DNA of 40,163 nt from assembly GCA_017502465.1 (NCBI GenBank), contig JAFVUY010000111.1, positions 1 through 40,163 on the forward strand. Direction: 5' to 3'. The notes beneath the pieces are model-generated. The model was given only the letters and a program-made list of their open reading frames with translations. It did not search any database and was not told the DNA's origin. Below are positions 7,811 through 14,131 of this stretch, piece by piece; the stretch's first letter is position 1; every line of letters starts with the position of its first letter. Position numbers and translations under genes: made by a program. The stretch is from Bacilli bacterium. Lineage in GTDB: Bacteria > Bacillota_I > Bacilli_A > RFN20 > CAG-826.

Positions 7811-8392
7811 ATGAAAAATAAAATTTTACAAGCATTAAAAGAAGCAGGTCTCTATTCATTTTCGTATAGAGAAACTGTAGCTAATAAGGCAATGGGAATG
7901 GTAAAGGGAAAGAAAATTGATCAGGAAAAATTTGATTCTTGGTTAAAAAGTTTGAATTTTAATGGTCAAAATATCAGAGCTTATTTTCTCCATCAACTAG
8001 AAATAGCTTTGTCTAATAAGGTTTTCCTTCTTTCCTCCTTATCTGATGTTCCCACTCCTCAATCAGTAGAAGAGTTTGAGCAGAGCTGGGAAGAGTGGAA
8101 GGAACTCCTTAGCCATTTCTATTCAGATGATTCAGATGATTGCGTTCCAGCAAAAGGAGTCTTTAACGCAGATGACAATACGAACAAAGTCAGAGCTTTA
8201 TCAGATGGCAATGGCGGACTTATTTACATTGATGGATCTATTTCAAAAAAATATCCGCTTTTCGAAGATCTTAATGATGATGAAAAAAGAGATTTATATG
8301 ATGCGGTGATCACTGTCCATCCTGATGCTTCGTATTTGAGCCGTTTTGAATATGTCATGGAAAAGATTAAGCCGTATGAAACAGCAAGCTAA
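7811..8392 (+). CDS. hypothetical protein of the early region
   Basis: 193 residues behind AAAAGGAGGGAAA. I do not recognise it. The N-terminal 40 residues are basic and helical (SYRETVANKAMGMVKGKK). The middle is acidic (SVEEFEQSWEEWKELLSHFY, then DDSDD) and the C-terminus is mixed (DLNDDEKRDLYDAVITVH). No signal peptide or TM segment, so it is probably cytoplasmic. It is the first larger gene after the regulatory region and overlaps the next by 17 bases. A replication or host-takeover role is possible from position only. Confidence 0.7.
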   Translation: MKNKILQALKEAGLYSFSYRETVANKAMGMVKGKKIDQEKFDSWLKSLNFNGQNIRAYFLHQLEIALSNKVFLLSSLSDVPTPQSVEEFEQSWEEWKELLSHFYSDDSDDCVPAKGVFNADDNTNKVRALSDGNGGLIYIDGSISKKYPLFEDLNDDEKRDLYDAVITVHPDASYLSRFEYVMEKIKPYETAS

Positions 8393-8633
8393 CAGACCGT
8401 ATCTGAACAAATACAACATAGTGCTATGCACGTTGGATGATGACATTACGTATTTGTTCATCAACATAGTTGACCTTGCAATATGGATCTACGCAAATCC
8501 ATCCAGAAACGAAGTCAATAATGTTTCAACACGATTGTTCAAAATTCGTAAAAAGAAAACTCTGAACAAGAACATCCGCTGCTGCATTGTTATTAAGTCA
8601 GTGAAGTATGAAGTTAATTTGGTCAAAGCATAA
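8376..8633 (+). CDS. small hypothetical protein
   Basis: 85 residues from ATG 8376, overlapping the previous stop; a further in-frame ATG at 8346 would add ten residues. A central hydrophobic stretch (ITYLFINIVDLAIWIYA) could be amphipathic or membrane associated. The C-terminal half is very basic (RLFKIRKKKTLNKNIRCC). No family recognised. Confidence 0.55.
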   Translation: MKQQANRPYLNKYNIVLCTLDDDITYLFINIVDLAIWIYANPSRNEVNNVSTRLFKIRKKKTLNKNIRCCIVIKSVKYEVNLVKA

Positions 8634-8650
8634 ACGAAAGGCAATTCAAA

Positions 8651-9082
8651 ATGAAAGGAATGAGAAATAAACCTGGAGAAATATGGATTGATGTTTTTCC
8701 AGGCAAATACATGCTGTCGAATATGGGAAGATGGTATTCGATTCGCTCACAAAAAATAATTAAACAACACAAAAATTCAAGCGGTTACTACAGAGCCGAC
8801 ATTTACATAAATGGCGTTAGAAAGATGGTTTTTACACACATTAAAGTGGTGGAAAACTTTGGGGATTGTAATGGAAATAGGATTCCATTAGGAATGGACA
8901 GTTTGATTGATAACGGTTTATCTATTGATCACTTGGATGCTAACAAGAAGCACAATCAGTTTTTCAATCTGGAGATAGTAACGCATAAAGAAAATTGTTT
9001 CAGAAGAGACGAAAGAATTCGCCTCTGCTCCTTCGGGGGTAATAAATTACCAGGAAGGAGGAAGAATAATGAGCTGTTATAA
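8651..9082 (+). CDS. HNH endonuclease-like protein with NUMOD4-like N-terminus
   Basis: 143 residues. The start (GEIWIDVFPGKYMLSNMGRWYSIRS) matches the NUMOD4 pattern of free-standing homing endonucleases. LSIDHLDANKKHNQFFNLEI (about residues 97-116) is the HNH core, with the His of DHLD, the Asn residues and the following VTHKENC block. Such proteins nick or cut DNA and are common passengers in phages. No intron is visible around it. Three bases of GC-rich spacing and a weak RBS precede ATG. Confidence 0.8.
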   Translation: MKGMRNKPGEIWIDVFPGKYMLSNMGRWYSIRSQKIIKQHKNSSGYYRADIYINGVRKMVFTHIKVVENFGDCNGNRIPLGMDSLIDNGLSIDHLDANKKHNQFFNLEIVTHKENCFRRDERIRLCSFGGNKLPGRRKNNELL

Positions 9083-9302
9083 AAACGTATTAACACTTAA
9101 AGAATTTTTGGAGTTGCCATTTGGTATTAAAGGGAAAATAGCTATTTGGCCTGCAGGAAACTTTAAAAACATTGGGGAGAAATACGATTATATCGAGGAA
9201 TTCGATAGCGTATATGATTCTAGACTTGATAAGCATTTGCAAAGCAAAGTGTTGCAGATATTTCCAGATAGCGACAGAACGCTGAATATTGTCTTGTACT
9301 AG
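9069..9302 (+). CDS. small hypothetical protein
   Basis: 77 residues. It starts inside the end of the HNH gene (14-base overlap) behind GGAAGGAGGAAGAAT, a strong ribosome binding site. The sequence is soluble and mixed in charge with several aromatic residues (FGIKGKIAIWPAGNFKNIG, KYDYIEEFDSVYDS). Part of a tightly packed early operon. No family recognised. Confidence 0.65.
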   Translation: MSCYKNVLTLKEFLELPFGIKGKIAIWPAGNFKNIGEKYDYIEEFDSVYDSRLDKHLQSKVLQIFPDSDRTLNIVLY

Positions 9303-9311
9303 GTGATCAAA

Positions 9312-9533
9312 ATGTCAATGGGAATAGGAAAGAGATATTTCGTCGAATTAAAGAAATATCATTATGGCAATTTAGATTCTTGCATCGAATTCATGAAATC
9401 TAATCCACCATCAAGTAAGTATGAATTTTACGAGCTAAGACCAAGCGTGAAAATTGAGAAAGACGACAGCGTAACTTGTGTTCAGTATCAATGCGCTTTG
9501 GTAACTGGCAACAGAAAAAGGAGAAGAAAATGA
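9312..9533 (+). CDS. small hypothetical protein
   Basis: 73 residues from ATG 9312; AGGTGAT five bases upstream favours this over the GTG at 9303. The fold looks like a small alpha/beta domain (RYFVELKKYHYGNLDSCIEF, then KYEFYELRPSVKIEK) with a basic tail NRKRRRK. Its TGA overlaps the next ATG (ATGA). Unknown function. Confidence 0.6.
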   Translation: MSMGIGKRYFVELKKYHYGNLDSCIEFMKSNPPSSKYEFYELRPSVKIEKDDSVTCVQYQCALVTGNRKRRRK

Positions 9534-9868
9534 ACGAAAAAGCATTTAAAGCATTAGAAAACGTTAAAAGAGAAGCTGGAACTCCATTTTTTTCCACTCT
9601 CTACGATATCGATATGTGGAGAAATGATTTTGAAACAATCGAAAACGGATTAAAGATTCCAGACAAAATGAACGAGGAATTATTTGAATTCTATTATTCT
9701 CAATTGTTTCAATATTCTCAAGCCAAAACAACGCCAGAACTAAATTTCTATGAGGGATCACTTGAGACAATAGTGTCCATTTACTCCAAATTTAACAATC
9801 TTTCTTTGGAAGAAACTAAAAGGATTCTAGCGGATAAAGCAAAGGATAGAATTAGAAAACAACAATAA
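9530..9868 (+). CDS. hypothetical protein
   Basis: 112 residues from ATG 9530, behind AAAGGAGAAGAAA and coupled to the previous gene through ATGA. A longer frame from 9476 lacks a ribosome binding site. The protein is helical and soluble (EKAFKALENVKREAG, NEELFEFYYSQLFQYSQAK, and a charged C-terminal helix LEETKRILADKAKDRIRK). No family recognised. Confidence 0.65.
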   Translation: MNEKAFKALENVKREAGTPFFSTLYDIDMWRNDFETIENGLKIPDKMNEELFEFYYSQLFQYSQAKTTPELNFYEGSLETIVSIYSKFNNLSLEETKRILADKAKDRIRKQQ

Positions 9869-10109
9869 ATAATTACCTGGTTTAACTCACATAAAAAAGC
9901 CACTTAAGAAGATCCAGGAAGGGAAAGCAAAACGCCTAAAGTAGGGAAATAGATGCGAGACAACGTAACGAAATAGGATTAACGGAATAGTGACACGCAC
10001 TGGCGAAGGTAGAGAACTGTAGGAAGAACATGCTTATAAAGGCTTTCCAGGAGAAAGGATAAATTGAAGAATCGCAAAAGATCCAGAATCAATTACAAGG
10101 AGCATTCAG
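9869..10109 (+). other. 241-bp purine-rich non-coding stretch, possible structured RNA
   Basis: No frame longer than a dozen codons has a start. The sequence is purine-rich on the plus strand, poor in T runs and locally G-rich (GACACGCACTGGCGAAGGTA at 9990-10009). It is unlike the AT-rich spacers elsewhere. Short pairings exist (CTTTC-CAGGA-GAAAG near 10043), but I could not build a convincing global fold. It may be an unprocessed leader of the gene at 10110 or a small RNA. Confidence 0.3.
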
Positions 10110-10415
10110 ATGATTAAAGCAGTTATTAAAAGGCCAAAAGAAGCTGCGACTACTCATGAATTTAAAAACATCAATGAAATTTATAAACTTTTTAAAAATT
10201 TAGGGTTCGCTACTTTTAAAAACGATATAGGAATGTATTTTAACGATGATGGCTATTATAGTGGCTACACTCCAAATTTCACAATAAACTCACATATCGT
10301 TTATGGCATCGTTGTTTTTGTGGGATTAGATGATGAAGGAAAGCCAAAGAAACTCACCTATAAACAACAGGAATTTGTTAAAGAATTTTTAAGAAACAAT
10401 CCATATTGCCGCTAG
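10110..10415 (+). CDS. hypothetical protein, possibly DUF3846-like
   Basis: 101 residues behind AAGGAGC. The order is a basic beta start (MIKAVIKRPKEAATTHEFKN), a helix (INEIYKLFKNLGF), then IVYGIVVFVGLDDEGKPKKL and a final helix. The middle 'VVFVGLDDEGKPK' resembles small phage and plasmid DUF3846 proteins. That similarity is from memory of the pattern and is weak. Cytoplasmic; last gene before a run of hairpins. Confidence 0.55.
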   Translation: MIKAVIKRPKEAATTHEFKNINEIYKLFKNLGFATFKNDIGMYFNDDGYYSGYTPNFTINSHIVYGIVVFVGLDDEGKPKKLTYKQQEFVKEFLRNNPYCR

Positions 10416-10437
10416 AACTGACCAATCTAGCTTAGTT

Positions 10438-10539
10438 TCTGGATGGATCGATGATCCAGATAATGGTTAGCAGAATTTTATATTTCTCCTTCGATGCTAA
10501 CCACAAAAGATCCAGGAGTTTGTTGAGCTTCTGGATCTT
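10438..10539 (+). repeat. three consecutive hairpins built on GATCCAG/CTGGATC arms
   Basis: Hairpin 1: TCTGGAT/ATCCAGA (10438-10460). Hairpin 2: TGGTTAGCA/TGCTAACCA (10464-10503). Hairpin 3: AAGATCCAG/CTGGATCTT (10507-10539). They follow the stop of the previous gene and could end its transcript. Hairpins 1 and 3 share the same arm sequence, and the third ends just upstream of the candidate toxin -10 box. Confidence 0.5.
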
Positions 10540-10551
10540 ATTTGTTAGAAT
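10523..10551 (+). promoter_or_regulatory. promoter of the candidate toxin mRNA
   Basis: TTGAGC (10523-10528), 17 bases, then TAGAAT (10546-10551) with an extended TGT before it. Transcription would start near 10558, downstream of the ATG at 10550, which argues against that codon as the real start. Confidence 0.55.
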
Positions 10552-10593
10552 GAATTTATGTCAAAGAAAAGACGTTAAAACTCGGAATAGAGA

Positions 10594-10622
10594 CCTCGCA
10601 AATCTAACACTAGAAAGCGAGG
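10594..10622 (+). promoter_or_regulatory. hairpin sequestering the toxin ribosome binding site
   Basis: CCTCGC (10594-10599) pairs with GCGAGG (10617-10622). The latter overlaps GAGGTGG, the ribosome binding site of the TTG start at 10631. The antisense RNA carries CCTCGC as well and can compete for the same site. Confidence 0.5.
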
Positions 10623-10630
10623 TGGTAAGC

Positions 10631-10720
10631 TTGAAAGACGAAAATAAAGAAACGTTAAAGCTTCTTAAAATCGCCCTTTATTGCCTCTTGTTATGCCTGG
10701 TAATTTATTTACTAAAATAA
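10631..10720 (+). CDS. candidate type I toxin: 29-residue hydrophobic peptide
   Basis: TTG start behind GAGGTGG (spacing 5), 29 residues. It has a charged N-terminus (KDENKETLK) and one hydrophobic helix with cysteines (LLKIALYCLLLCLVIYLLK). Its size and plan match membrane-acting type I toxins such as the Fst/Ldr group. Starting at ATG 10550 would give 56 residues, but that codon lies before the predicted transcription start. A strong opposing promoter just downstream makes an RNA antisense to the 3' end of this message. I infer a toxin-antitoxin module that stabilises the element; there is no recognised homologue. Confidence 0.5.
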   Translation: MKDENKETLKLLKIALYCLLLCLVIYLLK

Positions 10721-10776
10721 AAGAGCCTCCAAACAACTAACTACTGCATAAGTGTTGCGAGGACTCTATTCTTGCA
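10713..10776 (-). ncRNA. candidate antisense antitoxin RNA
   Basis: On the minus strand an extended -10, TGCTATAAT (TATAAT at 10782-10787), has TTGATT 19 bases upstream. The RNA would start near 10776 and contain GAGTCCTCGCAACACT. It would end after a hairpin (GAG-CCTC with GAGGCTC) followed by TTTTATTTT at about 10713. Its CCTCGC can pair with GCGAGG at the toxin ribosome binding site. Its 5' part mirrors the toxin leader (CCTCGCAA...ACACT at 10594-10611). The layout is like the convergent RNAs of the par/fst locus. Confidence 0.5.
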
Positions 10777-10786
10777 TAATTATTAT

Positions 10787-10840
10787 AGCACACGTTAAGC
10801 GCGTTTAATCAAGTTTTTGCTCCTAATGTGTGCTTTTTTA
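10787..10840 (+). terminator. terminator after the candidate toxin gene
   Basis: AGCACAC (10787-10793) pairs with GTGTGCT (10828-10834) and is followed by TTTTTTA. The loop is long (34 nt) and contains the minus-strand promoter of the antisense RNA. Confidence 0.55.
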
Positions 10841-10868
10841 TTTATTTCTAAAAATAATTTTAATTTTT

Positions 10869-10944
10869 TTGCTTATTTATAAGCAATTTCATTATTTTCT
10901 AGCCATAATACAACCTTTTTAAAAACGCATGATAACTTCTAAAT
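10869..10944 (+). promoter_or_regulatory. duplicated promoter module, copy 1 (upstream of DGR target)
   Basis: Palindrome TTGCTTA-TTTA-TAAGCAA (10869-10886) lies 17 bases upstream of CATAAT. CATAAT begins a conserved block (10904-10944) that matches 14082-14122 at 38 of 41 positions. The palindrome's right arm sits where a -35 box would be, so it is probably an activator site feeding a CATAAT -10 box. The conserved 5' leader after it (CAACCTTTTTAAAA, then CATGATAACTTCTAAAT) may carry post-transcriptional control. Confidence 0.6.
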
Positions 10945-10976
10945 AGCAGATATTCTGTTAATTTTTGGAGGTAATT

Positions 10977-12476
10977 ATGGAAAAGAAAAAAACAGATAAT
11001 ACAGCAAAAAAGATTAACTTCTGGCATATCATGGGCATTGTCGGTTTAGGTTTTGCTGCGCTTGGAGTAGCTGGTGGAGCCGTCTCTGGAATCAGACATG
11101 CAGTTATTCAACATGAAAAAGAAAAAGTCTATAGTGTTACTTTTGACTTAGAGAACGCAAAAGTTAAAGGTAAACGTGGTGATTCCGCTATAGGAATGGA
11201 AGCAGGCATCAACGGTGAAAAGAATGACTTTGATAAAGCTTATCCGTGGAAAGCAATCAAAGAAGTAAAAGATGCTAATGGTGATTACTTTGTAAGAATT
11301 CCAAAATTCTATGAAAAAATCACTCAAACAGAAACAACTTTAACATATAGCATTACATCCGCTCCTAAAAAAGGCTATCATGTAGCGCCTGCATTTATTG
11401 AAGCTGGAGAAGAAATCGATTATTTCGATGTTGCTCAATATGAAACTTCTTTCAATGATAGAAAAGCTGGTGGAATCCATGTTCAATCGATTCCAAACGC
11501 AATGCCAGAAATAACTGGCCATACTTTAGATCAATATCGCGCTTTAGCCGCTGCAGATGGTAACCAATTATTCAACTGGAGACAAAATCAAGCTTTACAA
11601 AGTTTATTTGCCGTTGAATTTGCTAATTTAGATTCACAAGCTATTATGTCTGGTGAGACTCAATATATTGCCTTATACCATGAGATAACAGCTGAAGAAA
11701 TTGCTGCTAAAACAGTAAGCGAATTTACTTTAAGTGAAGATGAAACAATGTTAATTGATAACGATGTTGATAAACTTGAATTCGCAAAGGCCAATTTAAA
11801 ACATGTTGATATTTCTTATGAATACACAAACGAGGATGAGGAAACAGTTAATGTTAATGAAACTGTAACAGCAAAATCTGTTAAGTTTGAAAATGATGTT
11901 TGGACTGTTACATTAGACAAAGCAATCGACACATCTGTCTTTACAGAAGATGCTGGTATTTATATCAGTTTTGGATCTTACATTTGTCATAAAACTGGTG
12001 CTTCAGTCGGTAGAAAAGGATCTAGCAATGGCGCTTCCTTAAAATCTTTAGAAGTAACTGCTATGAATTATCGTGGCATTGAAAACTGGTATGGAAACAC
12101 ATATACCTGGTGTGATGGTTTAGCTACATATCAAGATGCTAATGGCAAATACATCTGTGTCTCTATGGATTCTACTAAAGATGGAGATAGAGATTCTTAT
12201 AAGAAATTTGAAATCACTGGAGAAACTGGTGATCACAAAGGCTCAATGGATCTAGGTGATGGATTATTCATTAACGATTTCAAAATGGATGGAGAAGTGG
12301 AATATCAATATGATTATAACTACTTTGGTTTCCAAAGTAATGAGTATAGAATCGGCATGGTTGGTGGTCGCTACGCCTACGGCAACGATGCTGTTGCTTT
12401 CTCTGTCGGCGTGATCGCCGCTGTTTCCGGTGCTGACAACTCTGTCCGCCTCTCTTGCATTCCTCAAGCACAATAG
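10977..12476 (+). CDS. DGR target protein: membrane-anchored, C-type-lectin-like variable domain
   Basis: 499 residues from ATG 10977, chosen because GGAGGT lies directly before it; a TTG at 10965 is upstream of that RBS. A basic N-terminus and one TM helix (about residues 15-38, IMGIVGLGFAALGVAGGAVS) leave a large ectodomain. Within it, YPWKAIKEV and VRIPKFYEK (about residues 80-105) resemble DGR target and tail-fibre proteins. MNYRGIENWYGNTYTWCDG (about 363-381) is the W-G-N...W signature of the formylglycine-generating-enzyme/C-type-lectin fold. Residues 460-493 are the variable repeat, where 11 codons are changed relative to the template. The protein is inferred to be displayed outside the membrane and to bind a variable ligand. 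Confidence 0.88.
   Translation: MEKKKTDNTAKKINFWHIMGIVGLGFAALGVAGGAVSGIRHAVIQHEKEKVYSVTFDLENAKVKGKRGDSAIGMEAGINGEKNDFDKAYPWKAIKEVKDANGDYFVRIPKFYEKITQTETTLTYSITSAPKKGYHVAPAFIEAGEEIDYFDVAQYETSFNDRKAGGIHVQSIPNAMPEITGHTLDQYRALAAADGNQLFNWRQNQALQSLFAVEFANLDSQAIMSGETQYIALYHEITAEEIAAKTVSEFTLSEDETMLIDNDVDKLEFAKANLKHVDISYEYTNEDEETVNVNETVTAKSVKFENDVWTVTLDKAIDTSVFTEDAGIYISFGSYICHKTGASVGRKGSSNGASLKSLEVTAMNYRGIENWYGNTYTWCDGLATYQDANGKYICVSMDSTKDGDRDSYKKFEITGETGDHKGSMDLGDGLFINDFKMDGEVEYQYDYNYFGFQSNEYRIGMVGGRYAYGNDAVAFSVGVIAAVSGADNSVRLSCIPQAQ
12354..12455 (+). repeat. DGR variable repeat (VR)
   Basis: 102 nt in frame at the 3' end of the target gene, aligned without gaps to the template repeat at 12703-12804. 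There are 21 mismatches: 18 at template adenines (A to G, C or T) and 3 elsewhere (12358, 12368 and 12394, the last a G-to-T). Of 28 template adenines, 18 are replaced; of 74 other bases, only 3. The 3' flank TCTGTCCGCCT is identical in both and is the likely initiation-of-mutagenic-homing core. Confidence 0.95.
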
Positions 12477-12491
12477 TGCGTAGATAGGAAT

Positions 12492-12517
12492 TATAAGGGG
12501 AAAGCCTTCCTCTTATA
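12492..12517 (+). other. hairpin downstream of the variable repeat
   Basis: An 11-bp stem with one G-T pair (12492-12502 with 12507-12517) closes an AGCC loop, 16 bases after the target stop codon. In studied phage DGRs a hairpin shortly after VR helps mark the recipient site. It could instead be a transcript end. Confidence 0.5.
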
Positions 12518-12537
12518 TTGAAAAAGAAAATAAAATT

Positions 12538-12565
12538 AAGAGGATGTCCTAATGGATGTCCTCTT
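12538..12565 (+). terminator. second hairpin between VR and TR, terminator-like
   Basis: AAGAGGA pairs with TCCTCTT, with a TG/TG internal mismatch and an inner TCC/GGA pairing. A short pyrimidine run follows. It may end the target mRNA before the template RNA begins. Confidence 0.4.
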
Positions 12566-12702
12566 TCTTGAAATAAACATGTTTGGTAATAAAAAATACA
12601 AAAATAGCAAAAGAAAATATCTCCAGAAGAAAAAGATAAAATCTTTCTATATTGATTCATCAATTCAAAGAAAATAAAATACAAAAGGGTTAATATCGTC
12701 TC

Positions 12703-12804
12703 GGCAGGGTTGGTGGCAACTACGACAACAACAACGATGCTGGTGCATTCTATGTCAACGTGAACAACACTGTTTCCAATGCTAACAACTCTGTCCGCCT
12801 ATCT
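12703..12804 (+). repeat. DGR template repeat (TR)
   Basis: Non-coding 102-nt template about 180 bases upstream of the RT gene. It is rich in AAC/AAT triplets placed in the frame of the target (10 of 34 codons), the hallmark of DGR templates because mutagenised AAY can reach many amino acids without stop codons. It has no start codon or RBS of its own. It is expected to be transcribed with its 3' flank as the template RNA. Confidence 0.95.
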
Positions 12805-12847
12805 TTTTTAGCAAAAACAGTTTCATAACGATATTAGCATAACCAAG

Positions 12848-12871
12848 ACTCCTGGATGAATATCTAGGAGT
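12848..12871 (+). ncRNA. hairpin in the TR-RT spacer (candidate DGR RNA element)
   Basis: ACTCCTGGAT pairs with ATCTAGGAGT (10 bp, one G-T) around a GAAT loop, 43 bases after TR. In the studied Bordetella DGR the spacer after TR is needed for cDNA priming, so this structure is a reasonable candidate for the RT-binding part of the template RNA. Confidence 0.5.
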
Positions 12872-12916
12872 GCCTGTCTGAATGACAAAATTAACGGGGA
12901 GGAATAGTCTAGTAGT

Positions 12917-12956
12917 TATATACAATAGATTTATCTCTGATGGATCTATTTATATA
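12917..12956 (+). promoter_or_regulatory. hairpin just before the RT gene
   Basis: TATATACAATAGAT (12917-12930) pairs with ATCTATTTATATA (12944-12956), leaving one bulged C and a 13-nt loop. It ends 29 bases before the RT start and could be part of the template RNA or control RT expression. Confidence 0.45.
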
Positions 12957-12985
12957 GTCGAAAAACTATCAAAGGAAAAAAGAGA

Positions 12986-14023
12986 ATGAAACGTGTTGGA
13001 TTTCTTTGGGACAAAGTCTGTTCAAAAGAAAACATAAAATCGGCTATAATCGAAGCTGCTAAGCACAAAGAAAAACGTAAAGATGTTAAGAAGATTCTTC
13101 AAGACATCGATTTTTTTGTTTCACAGATCCAACAGATGCTAAATAACAAAACATTTTCCAATAGCGTTCCTCAAATTCGATACAGATATGAGAAAATGCA
13201 AAACAAAATAAGGGAAATATCTGTATTGCCTTTTTATCCAGATCATTGCGTGCATCATGCAGTGATTCGGATAATCGAGCCTTTATTAAGAAGAGGTATG
13301 TATTATTATTGCTGCGCGAATGTTCCTGGTCGCGGAGAAAGCCACGTTAGAAAGAGAATTTCCAAGATTTTGTATAAAGATCCAAAGAATACAAAATACT
13401 GTCTTAAAATGGACGTTAAGCAGTTTTATCCATCAATTTCTACTTATGAACTTAAATGCAAATTAAGAAATATTATCAAAGATAATAATTTTTTGTGGCT
13501 TTTGGACACAATTATTGATTTACAAGATCGTGGATTACCGCTGGGCAGTTATTGCTCTCAATGGTTGGCCAATTTTTATTTGCAGGATTTAGATCATCTA
13601 ATTAAAGAGAAACTCAGAATCTCTTATTTGTTTAGATATGCAGATGATATCGTTTTACTTCACGGAAACAAAAGGGAGTTATTAAAAGCAAAAGAAATAA
13701 TAGATATTCATTTGATGTTTGAGGATCTAGAAATTAAAAACTCCTGGCGATTATTCAAAGTGAATGAAAAGAACGCGATCGATTTTGTGGGATACAAGTT
13801 TTACAGGAACAAAATCTCTATCAGGAAAAAGATCTTCAAAAATATTAGGCGGTTAATAATTAGAATCTTTAGAAAAATAAAGCTGCTAAAGAAGATAACT
13901 GCTAAACAAGTCCGCTCGTTGATGAGCTATTATGGGTATATTAAAAACTCTAACTGTTTTAAAATTCGAAATAATTATCTGGACCATCTTCCAATAAAGC
14001 AGCTAAAAATGTCTTTAAAATAA
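12986..14023 (+). CDS. DGR reverse transcriptase
   Basis: 345 residues; copies the template RNA into adenine-mutagenised cDNA that replaces the VR. RT motifs in order: KMDVKQFYPSI (141-151, first catalytic Asp143), GLPLGSYCSQWLANFYL (183-199), LFRYADDIVLL (215-225, Asp220/Asp221) and DFVGYKFYR (266-274). LGSYCSQ fits the DGR-type [IVL]GxxxSQ signature, unlike the QGxxxSP of group II introns. There is no maturase or endonuclease domain, and the length is normal for DGR enzymes. An AAAGGAAAAAAGAGA leader supplies the RBS. It lies 181 bases after TR on the same strand. Confidence 0.96.
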   Translation: MKRVGFLWDKVCSKENIKSAIIEAAKHKEKRKDVKKILQDIDFFVSQIQQMLNNKTFSNSVPQIRYRYEKMQNKIREISVLPFYPDHCVHHAVIRIIEPLLRRGMYYYCCANVPGRGESHVRKRISKILYKDPKNTKYCLKMDVKQFYPSISTYELKCKLRNIIKDNNFLWLLDTIIDLQDRGLPLGSYCSQWLANFYLQDLDHLIKEKLRISYLFRYADDIVLLHGNKRELLKAKEIIDIHLMFEDLEIKNSWRLFKVNEKNAIDFVGYKFYRNKISIRKKIFKNIRRLIIRIFRKIKLLKKITAKQVRSLMSYYGYIKNSNCFKIRNNYLDHLPIKQLKMSLK

Positions 14024-14048
14024 AAAAACAAAAAATATTTTAACTTTT

Positions 14049-14122
14049 TACTTACTATGTAAGTATTTTTTTATTTTTCCGCATAATACAACCTTTTTAA
14101 AATCTCATGATAACTTCTAAAT
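14049..14122 (+). promoter_or_regulatory. duplicated promoter module, copy 2
   Basis: Palindrome TACTTAC-TAT-GTAAGTA (14049-14065), 16 bases, then the block 14082-14122. The block shares CATAATACAACCTTTTTAAA and CATGATAACTTCTAAAT with copy 1. The palindromes share the CTTA...TAAG core but not the outer bases. The same regulator probably controls the DGR target and the operon starting at 14132. Confidence 0.6.
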
Positions 14123-14131
14123 GAGGTTATT

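Noticed and set aside
7662..7814. 50-codon frame ending in ATGA overlap with the gene at 7811
   Set aside because: Its composition comes from the long leader hairpin (7725-7797) and it has no ribosome binding site, so it is more likely non-coding.
10550..10720. 56-residue version of the hydrophobic peptide starting at ATG 10550
   Set aside because: The codon lies upstream of the predicted transcription start (about 10558) and lacks an RBS. The TTG at 10631 has a clear GAGGTGG.
12280..12684. 134-codon minus-strand frame across VR and the VR-TR spacer
   Set aside because: Antisense to the target and its hairpins, no RBS, composition unlike the neighbours; a shadow frame.
12986..14023. Group II intron maturase or retron RT
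   Set aside because: The motif is GxxxSQ rather than GxxxSP, there is no maturase/endonuclease domain, and a TR/VR pair is present.
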